From: Castellaniella sp049671645
GTDB taxonomy: Bacteria; Pseudomonadota; Gammaproteobacteria; Burkholderiales; Burkholderiaceae_B
Assembly (NCBI RefSeq): GCF_049671645.1
Contig: NZ_JBATVG010000024.1
Coordinates: 158,311 to 222,310 of the forward strand
Direction: 5' to 3'
DNA: 64,000 bases
Within the stretch, counting starts at the first letter, position 1; every line of letters begins with the position of its first letter. A program made the translations under genes and the position numbers. The notes under the pieces were generated by a model. It did no database searches. It saw nothing but the letters and a program-made list of their open reading frames with translations, and was not told the DNA's origin. Positions 8,061-15,793 of this stretch are shown piece after piece.

Positions 8061-8684
8061 CTACTTCAGGCTGGCATCGATCAGATGCGTCGCGGCATCC
8101 GCCAAGTGCCGCACCGGGCCGTCCGCGCCGAATATCTGGCTGGATACATAAGCGCCTTCCAGCAGCAACTGCAGGCCATCACCCAGCGCTTCGGGGTCGC
8201 GCGCGCCCATCCGGCGCGCCAGGTCGACCAGGCGCCTGCGAACCGCCTGCTTGTTGACCACCGACACCTGGCGGGCCGGATGGTCTGGATCGGGGTATTC
8301 AATGCAGGCGTTGGTCAGGCCGCAGCCCCGGTATCCCGGCTGGCCGGACCGTTGCGCCAGCCCGGTGAAATAGGCCAGAATCTGCGCGCGCGGATCCCCG
8401 GGGTGGGCCTCGGCTGCCGCGTCGAAGCGGCGCCAGAATTCAAGCTCATAATCCCGCAAATAGGCGGCGGCCAACTCGTCCTTCGAGGCGAAACTGCGGT
8501 AGAGGCTGGGCTTGGTCACGCCCGCCTCGGCCACGATGGCGTCCACCCCCACCGCCCGAATGCCCTGATGATAGAACAGATCGCGCGCGCTGCTGCGGAT
8601 GCGGTCGGCCGCGCGCGGCAACCCCGCCTTCGGCGCGCGCTTTCGGCTATCGGGTCGTAGTCCGGTTTGCGACGTTTTTTTCAT
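8061..8684 (-). CDS. TetR-family transcriptional regulator
   Basis: A 207-residue repressor with an N-terminal helix-turn-helix (IRSSARDLFYHQGIRAVGVDAIVAEAGVTKPSLYRSFASKDEL) and a C-terminal ligand-binding region ending QLLLEGAYVSSQIFG. It is divergent from an MFS transporter gene across 72 bp that contain two mirror-image palindromes and overlapping promoters, so it most likely represses both itself and the transporter. Start at 8684 (MKKTSQTG); longer upstream reading in this frame runs through the divergent promoter and is not credible. Confidence 0.88.
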   Translation of the reverse strand: MKKTSQTGLRPDSRKRAPKAGLPRAADRIRSSARDLFYHQGIRAVGVDAIVAEAGVTKPSLYRSFASKDELAAAYLRDYELEFWRRFDAAAEAHPGDPRAQILAYFTGLAQRSGQPGYRGCGLTNACIEYPDPDHPARQVSVVNKQAVRRRLVDLARRMGARDPEALGDGLQLLLEGAYVSSQIFGADGPVRHLADAATHLIDASLK

Positions 8685-8692
8685 GATTGCGC

Positions 8693-8754
8693 TTGACGAT
8701 GTTACTGACCAGTACGTATTATAGATCACCCAGAACGTACCGGTCAGTAACATA
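8693..8754. promoter_or_regulatory. Divergent tetR/MFS promoters with two mirror-image operators
   Basis: The left element at 8698-8717 and the right at 8735-8754 are reverse complements at 18 of 20 positions. Each contains its own small palindrome (TACTGACCAGTA on the left, TACCGGTCAGTA on the right). For the MFS gene, -35 TTGACG (8693-8698) and -10 TATTAT (8717-8722) are 18 bp apart with the left operator between them. On the other strand TATAAT (complement of 8718-8723) serves the tetR gene with the right operator over its -35. Binding of the TetR protein would shut both promoters. Confidence 0.8.
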
Positions 8755-8756
8755 CC

Positions 8757-10055
8757 ATGCCCTCCTCCGCACGTCCCGTGAACACCTCCCTGGTTTCCCG
8801 CCTGGGCCAGCGCTACGCCTTCGTCGTGGTCGGCGTCATCTTCTTCTGCCTGCTGTTCTCGGCCGGGCTGCGCGCCACGCCCAGCGTGCTTCTGGACCCC
8901 CTGCAGCAATCCTTCGGCTGGAGCCGCGCGACCATCTCGCTGGCGGCTGCCATCGGCATTTTCTTCTACGGCATGGTGGGGCCCTTCGCCGCCGCCGCCA
9001 TGGACCATTTCGGCCTGCGCCGCGTGCTGCTGGGGGCGCTGATCGTCATGGCGGCGTCCTCCGCCGCCAGCGCCTACATGACCCAGACCTGGCACCTGAT
9101 CGCCTTATGGGGCATTTTTTCGGGGATCGGCTCGGGCGCCGTGGCCACGGTGCTGGGCGCCACCATCGCCAATCGCTGGTTCGTCAAACACCGAGGCCTG
9201 GCCATGGGGATCCTCACCGCCAGCACCGCCACCGGCAACCTGATCTTCCTGCCCCTGCTGGCCGGGCTGGCTTCGTCCGGCGACTGGACACGGGCGGTCT
9301 GGGCCGTCGCCATCGCCATCGTGGTGATGGTGCCGCTGGTCTGGCTGCTGGTGCCCGGCCTGCCGGCCGACGTGGGCCTGCTGCCCTACGGCAGCGACCC
9401 GGCCGATCCGCCCGCGCCCGCCGCGCCGCGCACCGGCCTGATCGCCGCCACCTTCGGCGCGCTCAGGCGCGCCAGCCGCACCCGCGCCTTCTGGTTCCTG
9501 TTCGCCACCTTCTGGGTCTGCGGCTTCACCACCAACGGATTGGTGGGCACCCACCTCATCGCCATGTGCGGCGACCACGGCATCGCCCCGGTCCAGGCTG
9601 CGGGCCTGCTCGCGCTGATGGGCGTGTTCGATCTCGTCGGCACCACGGCCTCGGGCTGGCTGACCGACCGCTACGACCCGCGCAAGCTGCTCTTCGTCTA
9701 CTACGGCCTGCGCGGCATCTCGCTGATGCTGCTGCCCTATACCGACTTCTCGCTCTACAGCCTGTCGATCTTCGCCGTGTTCTACGGCCTGGACTGGATC
9801 GCCACGGTGCCGCCCACGCTGCGCCTGGCCACCGACATCTTCGGCGACCGGGATGCGCCGGTCGTATTCGGCTGGATCGTCGCAGGCCACCAGATCGGCG
9901 CCGCCACAGCGGCCTGGATGGGCGGTTTCGTGCGCGAGGTGTCCGGCAGCTACCTGATGGCCTTCGTGCTCTCGGGCGCCACCGGCATCCTCGCCGCCGT
10001 CATCGCGCTGATGATCAAGCGGCGGCCTGCGACGGGAGAACTGGCGATGGCTTGA
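8757..10055 (+). CDS. MFS transporter (oxalate/formate or monocarboxylate antiporter-like)
   Basis: A 432-residue major facilitator with about 12 membrane helices. The N-terminal half shows FGWSRATISLAAAIGIFFYGMVGPFAAAAMDHFGLRRVLL, a layout seen in the oxalate:formate antiporter and monocarboxylate branch. The second half has TASGWLTDRYDPRKLLFVYYGLRG, the inter-half repeat of the MFS loop signature. Expression is likely controlled by the divergent TetR protein. Whether it imports a carboxylate or exports a toxic compound cannot be told from the sequence. Confidence 0.85.
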   Translation: MPSSARPVNTSLVSRLGQRYAFVVVGVIFFCLLFSAGLRATPSVLLDPLQQSFGWSRATISLAAAIGIFFYGMVGPFAAAAMDHFGLRRVLLGALIVMAASSAASAYMTQTWHLIALWGIFSGIGSGAVATVLGATIANRWFVKHRGLAMGILTASTATGNLIFLPLLAGLASSGDWTRAVWAVAIAIVVMVPLVWLLVPGLPADVGLLPYGSDPADPPAPAAPRTGLIAATFGALRRASRTRAFWFLFATFWVCGFTTNGLVGTHLIAMCGDHGIAPVQAAGLLALMGVFDLVGTTASGWLTDRYDPRKLLFVYYGLRGISLMLLPYTDFSLYSLSIFAVFYGLDWIATVPPTLRLATDIFGDRDAPVVFGWIVAGHQIGAATAAWMGGFVREVSGSYLMAFVLSGATGILAAVIALMIKRRPATGELAMA

Positions 10056-10104
10056 ACAGGATGCCCTATACTTTTTTGCATCCACCCGACGGAGGGCCTC
10101 CGGA

Positions 10105-10671
10105 ATGCAAAGACGAACCCTACTGGCCGCCACGCTGGCCGCGAGCATCGCGCTGACATCCGGAGCCCGGGCCGCCCCGCCCGAGGGCAAGGGGCAAGGC
10201 CACGGCGGCAACCCCCACGGCAAGGGAAACAAAGGCCAAGGCAACCCAGGCGGCAAATCGGGCAAAGGAAACCCGGACAAGACCGGACACGACGACCGGC
10301 GGGCCTCCTACGATTCGCACGGCCGGAATCGCAATTACTTCGACGATCAGCGGGACGATCACGGGCGCCTGCGCGGCGGCGATGCCTACACCGGCCTCAT
10401 CTATGCGGGAATCACGGCGTCCCTGGCCCGCCGATACGCGACCGATTATGGCGCAGGCGGGTATGCGTCGCTGCCGCCCGGCATCCGCAAGAACCTCGCA
10501 AGAGGCAAGCCCCTGCCTCCGGGCATCGCCAAGAAACTCGTGCCGGGGCCGCTGCTGGGCCGCCTGCCCAGACATGACGGTTACGAGTGGCGCGTGGCCG
10601 GAACCGACCTGATTCTGATCGCCATCGGGACCGCCGTAGTGGCGGACATCCTATACGACGTATTCGACTGA
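10105..10671 (+). CDS. CigR/RcnB-like small exported protein
   Basis: A 188-residue protein with a signal peptide (LLAATLAASIALTSGARA), then a Gly/Lys/His-rich low-complexity stretch (about residues 25-75), and a C-terminal part with GIRKNLARGKPLPPGIAKK and YEWRVAGTDLILIAIGTAVVADIL. The PPGI/LARG/PPGIAKK pattern is that of proteins annotated as anti-virulence regulator CigR family, related to periplasmic RcnB-like domains. The last 20 residues are hydrophobic and could sit in a membrane. Function unknown. It lies 49 bp after the MFS gene on the same strand, with no visible link in function. Confidence 0.65.
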   Translation: MQRRTLLAATLAASIALTSGARAAPPEGKGQGHGGNPHGKGNKGQGNPGGKSGKGNPDKTGHDDRRASYDSHGRNRNYFDDQRDDHGRLRGGDAYTGLIYAGITASLARRYATDYGAGGYASLPPGIRKNLARGKPLPPGIAKKLVPGPLLGRLPRHDGYEWRVAGTDLILIAIGTAVVADILYDVFD

Positions 10672-10826
10672 GTCCGCTGATCGGCACGCCTACGGCCAGC
10701 CGCTGGATGGCCGACACGCCGCCCGGCGCCCGCCCGGGCCTCACCCGCCCAACAGTCCAGGGATAGTAAGATCATGGCCTCACACCATGGCCTGCCATGG
10801 CCAACCGGCACTCAGCAATCTAGCAA

Positions 10827-11852
10827 ATGACAATACCTCGACAACGCGTAACGCTCCGATCCCTGGCGGCAGCGCTTGACGTGCACGTCTCGACGGTATC
10901 TCGCGTGCTGAACGGCACCCAGACCGAGGCGCGCAGCGCCGCCTCCCCCGAGATGATCCAGCGCATCCGCGAACTCGCGCAAAGCCTGAATTACCGCCCC
11001 AATCCCCAGGCGACCGGATTGAGGACCCGCAAGACACGAACCATCGGCGTACTCTTGCCGCGGCTGTCGGATCTGGTCGTCGCCACCATCTACGAAGGAA
11101 TCGACGAAGCGGCCATGAATCACCGCTACTTCACCTTCGTGAGCAGTACGCTCGACGACCCGCAGCGCCAGATGCAGTTGGGCGAAACGGCGCTGGCCCG
11201 CAATGTCGAGGGCTTGATCGTCGGTGATGCCCGTACGGACACCCAGACATTCATCAACGAGCTCGCAGCACGCGACATCCCGCTGGTGCTGGTCAGCCGG
11301 CGGGCGCCCGGACATTGCTCGGTGACATGTGACGACCCCAAGGGCGGCTGGATCGCTGCGGAACACCTGCTCGGACAGGGTCACAGGGACATCGCGGTCC
11401 TGGCGGGCGAACCCTTCGCATCGACGGGCGTGGACCGGACGGCCGGCTTTCTCGCCTGCTGCGCGGCCCACGGGATTTCCATACCCGCCCAATGGATCGT
11501 CCACAGCCACTTCGACACTCAAAGCGGACGGCGGGCGGGGGATACGCTGTTGGCCTCGTCACGCAAACCGACCGCCATCTTCGCGGTGAACGATTTCCTC
11601 GCCATCGGATTGATGGGTGCGCTGCGCGATCACGGCATGCGCGCCGGAAAAGACGTTGCCGTGATCGGTTTCAACGACACTCCGCTTGCGGCGGAATTGC
11701 CCATCAGCCTGAGCTCCGTGCGTTCGCCCATGCGGGAGATGGGTTATCGCAGCCTGGAGCTGCTGCTGCAGAAACTCGACGGCGCGCAGCCCGAACCGGA
11801 ACTCCTGGAACCCACGCTGATCGTTCGCGCCAGCAGCCAGCTCCGGACTTGA
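10827..11852 (+). CDS. LacI-family transcriptional regulator
   Basis: A 341-residue regulator with a LacI helix-turn-helix (VTLRSLAAALDVHVSTVSRVLNG), hinge (NYRPNPQATGLRTRKT) and a periplasmic-binding-protein-like effector domain (TIGVLLPRLSDLVVATIYEGIDEA, PTAIFAVNDFLAIGLMGAL, VIGFNDTPLAAELPISLSSVR). It lies directly upstream of an ABC transporter/DUF1989/amidase operon whose promoter region carries two identical near-palindromes with the central CG typical of LacI-family sites, so it very likely controls that operon. No good ribosome binding site precedes the ATG. The 155 bp upstream carry three copies of CATGGCC close together, of unknown meaning. Confidence 0.88.
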   Translation: MTIPRQRVTLRSLAAALDVHVSTVSRVLNGTQTEARSAASPEMIQRIRELAQSLNYRPNPQATGLRTRKTRTIGVLLPRLSDLVVATIYEGIDEAAMNHRYFTFVSSTLDDPQRQMQLGETALARNVEGLIVGDARTDTQTFINELAARDIPLVLVSRRAPGHCSVTCDDPKGGWIAAEHLLGQGHRDIAVLAGEPFASTGVDRTAGFLACCAAHGISIPAQWIVHSHFDTQSGRRAGDTLLASSRKPTAIFAVNDFLAIGLMGALRDHGMRAGKDVAVIGFNDTPLAAELPISLSSVRSPMREMGYRSLELLLQKLDGAQPEPELLEPTLIVRASSQLRT

Positions 11853-11909
11853 CCTCCCTGCTTCAAACACGCTTGGCGGACCGGCCGGCTTGATGATGTC
11901 GAGATCGAA

Positions 11910-12040
11910 ACCCAAACGTTAGGGTAAATACGGGATTGTTGTCGCGCTCCACGGTCTATAGAATTTTCACACCGCACTGACCAGACCCCACACACGCCAC
12001 TGTCTGTTTTTTGCGTTTCCCAAAACCCAAACGTTAGGGT
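11910..12040 (+). promoter_or_regulatory. Promoter flanked by two identical LacI-type operators (115 bp apart)
   Basis: ACCCAAACGTTAGGGT occurs at 11910-11925 and again, base for base, at 12025-12040. It is a near-palindrome (reverse complement ACCCTAACGTTTGGGT) centred on AACGTT. Between the copies lies a possible promoter: TTGTTG (11936-11941), 17 bp, TAGAAT (11959-11964), giving a start near 11971. One operator would then be just upstream of -35 and the other about 55 bp into the leader. The 115-bp spacing is close to 11 helical turns, which suits looping by a tetrameric LacI-family repressor. The 242 bp between lacI and the first transporter gene hold no other gene. Confidence 0.75.
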
Positions 12041-12094
12041 TAGAAAGCTTCAACACAAGCCGGCCTTCTCAACCCACTCTGTCCGGAGGAATCC

Positions 12095-12943
12095 ATGAAA
12101 CGCAACATACTCTTCGCGGCTGTACTGGGCGCCGCCCTTTGCGCCTCATCGCTCACTGCTGCCGCCAAGGATCTGCTCACCCAGATCAAGGAGAAAAAAG
12201 AGATCGTCATCGCAACGGAAGCGGCATACAAACCCTATGAATACATCGAGAACGGCAAGATCGTCGGATACGACAAGGATCTGCTGGATTTCGTCATGGA
12301 AGGCCTGCCGGGCGTCAAGCTGACGCAGATCGACGTGCCCTGGGCAAGCGTTCTGCCCGGACTGGCCGTGAAGAAATTCGACTTTGTCGTCACGGTCGTC
12401 GGCATCACTCGCGAACGCTACGACAATTTCGCCCTGACCTACCCCATCGGGGACGGCACCGTGGCCCTGCTGAAACGGGCGTCCGACAACACACTCGTCA
12501 AACCCGAGGACATCAATGGCCAGGTCGTGGGCTCCCAGGTCGGGTCGTCGCAACTGCGAGCCCTGCAGAAATACAACGAAAAGCAGATCAGCGAGGGCAA
12601 GCCCGGGGTGAAGGAAATCAAGGAATACGCCGCTTTCGATGAAGCCTACGCGGACCTTGCCGCAGGGCGGACAGCCGCCGTCGCCCAATCCATGTCCAGC
12701 CTGGCCGGCGTGGTCAAGGAACGGCCGGACACCTTCGTCATCATGACGCCCACTGTCGGACCGAAAGCCTACTTCTCATGGGTTGGCCGCAAGGACGCGG
12801 ATAGCAAGCCGCTGGTCGACTTCTTCAACGAGCGGATCGCCCTGGCCAATACCAGCGGCAAGATGAAAGAGCTGCAGATGAAGTGGTTCGGGTTCGAAAT
12901 GCCCGTGCCGACCCACGTCCCTGAACCCCTCGAAATCGACTAG
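12095..12943 (+). CDS. ABC transporter substrate-binding protein, polar amino acid type
   Basis: A 282-residue periplasmic binding protein of family 3 with a signal peptide (LFAAVLGAALCASSLTAAA). The mature part starts LLTQIKEKKEIVIATEAAYKPYEYIENGKIVGYDKDLLDFV, and the ligand-binding aromatic and acidic positions of glutamine/lysine-type binding proteins are visible. GTPGGAGG-like spacing is met by CCGGAGGAATCC before the ATG. First gene of the LacI-controlled operon. The downstream DUF1989 and amidase genes suggest a nitrogen-containing, amino-acid-like ligand; that is an inference. Confidence 0.85.
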   Translation: MKRNILFAAVLGAALCASSLTAAAKDLLTQIKEKKEIVIATEAAYKPYEYIENGKIVGYDKDLLDFVMEGLPGVKLTQIDVPWASVLPGLAVKKFDFVVTVVGITRERYDNFALTYPIGDGTVALLKRASDNTLVKPEDINGQVVGSQVGSSQLRALQKYNEKQISEGKPGVKEIKEYAAFDEAYADLAAGRTAAVAQSMSSLAGVVKERPDTFVIMTPTVGPKAYFSWVGRKDADSKPLVDFFNERIALANTSGKMKELQMKWFGFEMPVPTHVPEPLEID

Positions 12944-12963
12944 ACAGGGAAACCGGAGAAACC

Positions 12964-13611
12964 ATGCTCTCAAGGCTGAACGACTATATCGCGCCGATGC
13001 TGGCCGGGGCCAGTGTCACGCTGATCATATGCATGGGGGCGATCCTGCTCGGCTTCATCGCCGGGGTCGCTCTCCACAGTCTCCGGAACACGGGCGCCAG
13101 CGGAGCCATCGCATTCAGCAATATCTATCTTGGATTCTTCCGGGGTACCCCGCTGCTGGTCCAGCTCCTGATGCTGTTCTACATTCCCATCGCGCTAGGC
13201 GTCGAACTCAATCCCTATGTGGCTGCCGTGATCGCGCTGGGATTGAACTCGGGCGCCTACCAATCCGAAATCCTGCGCGCCGGATTCCAAGGCATCCCCA
13301 AGGGGCAGGTCGAGGCGGCCGACAGCGTCGGCATCCCGCGCTGGAAAACGCTGTGGCACATCCAGATACCGCAAGTGCTGCGTCTCACCGTGCCACAGCT
13401 CGTGTCCGAGACCGCCGACATCATCAAAGCCTCGGCCATCGTATCCGTGATCACGGTCACTGACCTGTTGCGGGTCGGGCGCCAGATCGTCGCTTCAAAC
13501 TACCGGCCCCTGGAAGTCTTCATCACCGTGGCCCTCGTCTATCTGGTCCTGATTTCGATCGTCCAACTCGTCGGCCGCTACATCGAAGCCCGATGGAGGA
13601 CAAAGTCATGA
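12964..13611 (+). CDS. ABC transporter permease 1, polar amino acid (HisM/GlnP) type
   Basis: A 215-residue inner-membrane permease with about five helices. The motif NIYLGFFRGTPLLVQLLMLFY and the coupling loop GIPKGQVEAADSVGIPRWKTLWHIQIPQVLRLTVPQL are the HisM-type signatures that contact the ATPase. It lies 20 bp after the binding-protein gene and its TGA overlaps the next ATG by four bases, so the two permeases are translationally coupled and probably form a heterodimer. Confidence 0.88.
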   Translation: MLSRLNDYIAPMLAGASVTLIICMGAILLGFIAGVALHSLRNTGASGAIAFSNIYLGFFRGTPLLVQLLMLFYIPIALGVELNPYVAAVIALGLNSGAYQSEILRAGFQGIPKGQVEAADSVGIPRWKTLWHIQIPQVLRLTVPQLVSETADIIKASAIVSVITVTDLLRVGRQIVASNYRPLEVFITVALVYLVLISIVQLVGRYIEARWRTKS

Positions 13612-14252
13612 ACTTCGACCTGATTATCGGCAGTCTGCCCGCCTTCGGCCGGGGCGTGCTGTATACGATCGGCATCAGTCTCTCTTCCATCGCTCTGGGC
13701 GCCCTGCTCGGTTTCTCCATCCACGCCGCATACCGCAGGTTTCCGAAACAGCTCGGCATCCTCTATGAAACCTATATCTGGGTCATCCGGGGGACGCCCT
13801 TTCTGGCACAGCTGTTCATCGCGTACTACGGCCTGCCGGCCATCGGGGTGACACCGAGCGCCATGCAAGCCGCCGTCGCAACGCTGGCGATCTACGGCAG
13901 CGCCTACTTTGCCGAGATCTTCCGCGCCAGCTGGAACAGCATCCCCAAGGGCCACGCCGAAGCCGCCATCGCCTGCGGCATCCCGCCACTGGCCGTGTTC
14001 CTGAAGATCGAGATGCCACAGGCCGTACGCTACGCCATCCCGCTGCTGGTGAACCAGTCGATCGTCCTCATCAAGGAATCGTCCCTGGCGTCCATCATCA
14101 CGGTGCCCGAACTGACGCTGACGGCCGGCAAGATCGTGGCGGAAACATACAGCTTCGTGGAGCCATACCTGTTGTTGGCCCTGACATACTGGGCTTTGAC
14201 CTATCTCACCTCGATACTCGGTCGCCAGATCGAGAAATCCTTCAGCCGCTGA
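13608..14252 (+). CDS. ABC transporter permease 2, polar amino acid type
   Basis: A 214-residue permease with TYIWVIRGTPFLAQLFIAYYG and the coupling loop SIPKGHAEAAIACGIPPLAVFLKIEMPQAVRYAIPLL. I chose ATG at 13608 because GGAGG lies about 9 bp upstream and the start overlaps the preceding stop as ATGA; an in-frame ATG at 13593 lies further into the upstream gene and has no such site. Works with permease 1 and the ATPase that follows after 13 bp. Confidence 0.88.
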   Translation: MNFDLIIGSLPAFGRGVLYTIGISLSSIALGALLGFSIHAAYRRFPKQLGILYETYIWVIRGTPFLAQLFIAYYGLPAIGVTPSAMQAAVATLAIYGSAYFAEIFRASWNSIPKGHAEAAIACGIPPLAVFLKIEMPQAVRYAIPLLVNQSIVLIKESSLASIITVPELTLTAGKIVAETYSFVEPYLLLALTYWALTYLTSILGRQIEKSFSR

Positions 14253-14265
14253 CAAGGAGTGCAAA

Positions 14266-15048
14266 GTGTCCGAACTGATCATCCAGATGTCCGGCGTCGG
14301 GAAATTCTACGGCCCGCACCAGGCGTTATCCAATTTCGACCTACAGGTCAAAGCCTCGGAGGTCGTCACGTTGATCGGCCCCTCCGGCTCCGGCAAGACG
14401 ACGGCCCTGCGCTGCATCAATTTCCTCGAAACCCATGACGAAGGGAGCATCAGGATCAAGGGCCAGGAAATCGGGTACGACACCGCCCCGGGCGGTGTGC
14501 GCATCCGGCAGAAGCCCAAGACGATCGCCCAAAGACGGCAGCCTACCGCCATGGTGTTCCAGCAATTCAACTTGTGGCCGCACATGACGGCGCTGGAAAA
14601 CATCATGGCGCCCCTGATCCTGGCACGCAAGATGGATCGCCACACTGCGCGACAAGCCGCGCAGCGCGCGCTCACCCGCGTCGGCCTCGAAAACAAGGCA
14701 TCGAGCTACCCCGAGAAGCTGAGCGGAGGACAACAACAGCGCGTCGGAATCGCCCGGGCGCTTTCCATCGAACCCGAAGTCATGCTGCTCGACGAACCTA
14801 CGTCGGCGCTGGACCCCGAGCTGGTTGGCGAGGTGCTCAATGTCGTCAGCGAGCTCGTGAAGGAAGGGATGACGATGGTCATGGTGACCCACGAAATGAA
14901 ATTCGCGCAAGAGGTCTCCACCAAGATTGTTTTCATGGAGGCGGGCCGCATCGTGGAAGCCGGCACTCCCGACATGCTGAGCAATCCCGGCTCCGCACGC
15001 CTGCAACAGTTCCTGGCGCCGCTGCACCGCGGCGCGCTTGCTCATTAA
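14266..15048 (+). CDS. ABC transporter ATP-binding protein, polar amino acid type
   Basis: A 260-residue ATPase with Walker A GPSGSGKTT, Q-loop MVFQQFNLWPHMTALEN, signature LSGGQQQRVGIARAL, Walker B VMLLDEPTSALDPE and H-loop VMVTHEM. It starts with GTG after AAGGAGTGCAAA. A short insert (about residues 75-90, GYDTAPGGVRIRQKPK) before the Q-loop is common in the HisP/GlnQ branch. It energises uptake by the two permeases encoded just upstream. Confidence 0.9.
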   Translation: MSELIIQMSGVGKFYGPHQALSNFDLQVKASEVVTLIGPSGSGKTTALRCINFLETHDEGSIRIKGQEIGYDTAPGGVRIRQKPKTIAQRRQPTAMVFQQFNLWPHMTALENIMAPLILARKMDRHTARQAAQRALTRVGLENKASSYPEKLSGGQQQRVGIARALSIEPEVMLLDEPTSALDPELVGEVLNVVSELVKEGMTMVMVTHEMKFAQEVSTKIVFMEAGRIVEAGTPDMLSNPGSARLQQFLAPLHRGALAH

Positions 15049-15072
15049 CCCGTTCTACTCAAAGGAAAAGCC

Positions 15073-15780
15073 ATGAACGAAAGCACTCAGTACCTGCCTC
15101 GCTGCTGCGAACGCGACAATGGCACGCCGGATACGTTCAACGACACCATCAAGTCGCCCATTGCGGCCGGAGGGCGTCCCGAACACGACAAACAGTATGT
15201 GGTGCCCGCGCGCCACGGCCGGGCCGTCAAGGTCATGGCCGGAGAAACCATCCGCATCATCAATACGCATGGGACTCAGGTCTGCGACATGTGGGTGTTC
15301 AAGCTGGACGATCTGAGCGAATATTTCTCCATCGAGCATACCCGCGGGGAGATTTCCCGGGTGAATCCGGAGCAAGGCGATGCGCTGCTCACCACTCGCC
15401 GGCGCCCCATCCTGGAATTCAGCGCCGATACCTCGCCCGGCATCCACGACACGCTCATCGCCGCCTGCAACGAAGAGCGCTACAAGAAGCTCGGCGTCGA
15501 CGGCTATCACGATAATTGCACTGACAACCTGCGCCAGGCGCTGCTGGCCATCGGCCTTCGCACACGCGAAATTCCGCAGCCGCTGAATCTATGGATGAAT
15601 ATCCCGATTGCCAACAACAAGGCGGTCACCTTCGAACCCACCCTTTCCAAAGCGGGCGACTACGTGGAATTCAAGGCCGTCATGGATTGCGTGGTCGTGA
15701 TGTCCGCGTGCCCCCAGGACCTTGTCGCCGTCAACAGCATGACGCCCATGGACGTCCATTTCAGAGTCCGGAAAACCTGA
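15073..15780 (+). CDS. DUF1989 family protein (urea-carboxylase-associated / carboxyguanidine deiminase relative)
   Basis: A 235-residue DUF1989 protein. Family residues visible are the HDTLIAACNEERY block, the DNCTDNLRQAL block and the C-terminal VVMSACPQDLVAVN, which together hold the cysteine/histidine metal site. Some family pairs (CgdA/CgdB) are known to be carboxyguanidine deiminases, but those work as two paired subunits beside a guanidine carboxylase. Here there is one copy, no carboxylase, and an amidase instead, so the substrate is probably another amidine, ureido or amino compound. ATG follows AAAGGAAAAGCC. Fifth gene of the LacI-controlled operon. Confidence 0.8.
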   Translation: MNESTQYLPRCCERDNGTPDTFNDTIKSPIAAGGRPEHDKQYVVPARHGRAVKVMAGETIRIINTHGTQVCDMWVFKLDDLSEYFSIEHTRGEISRVNPEQGDALLTTRRRPILEFSADTSPGIHDTLIAACNEERYKKLGVDGYHDNCTDNLRQALLAIGLRTREIPQPLNLWMNIPIANNKAVTFEPTLSKAGDYVEFKAVMDCVVVMSACPQDLVAVNSMTPMDVHFRVRKT

Positions 15781-15793
15781 GGCGCAGTCCATC

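Noticed and set aside
10790..10805. Repeated CATGGCC motifs before the LacI-type gene as a repeat array or operator
   Set aside because: Only three short, unevenly spaced copies without symmetry to the operators found downstream; chance cannot be excluded.
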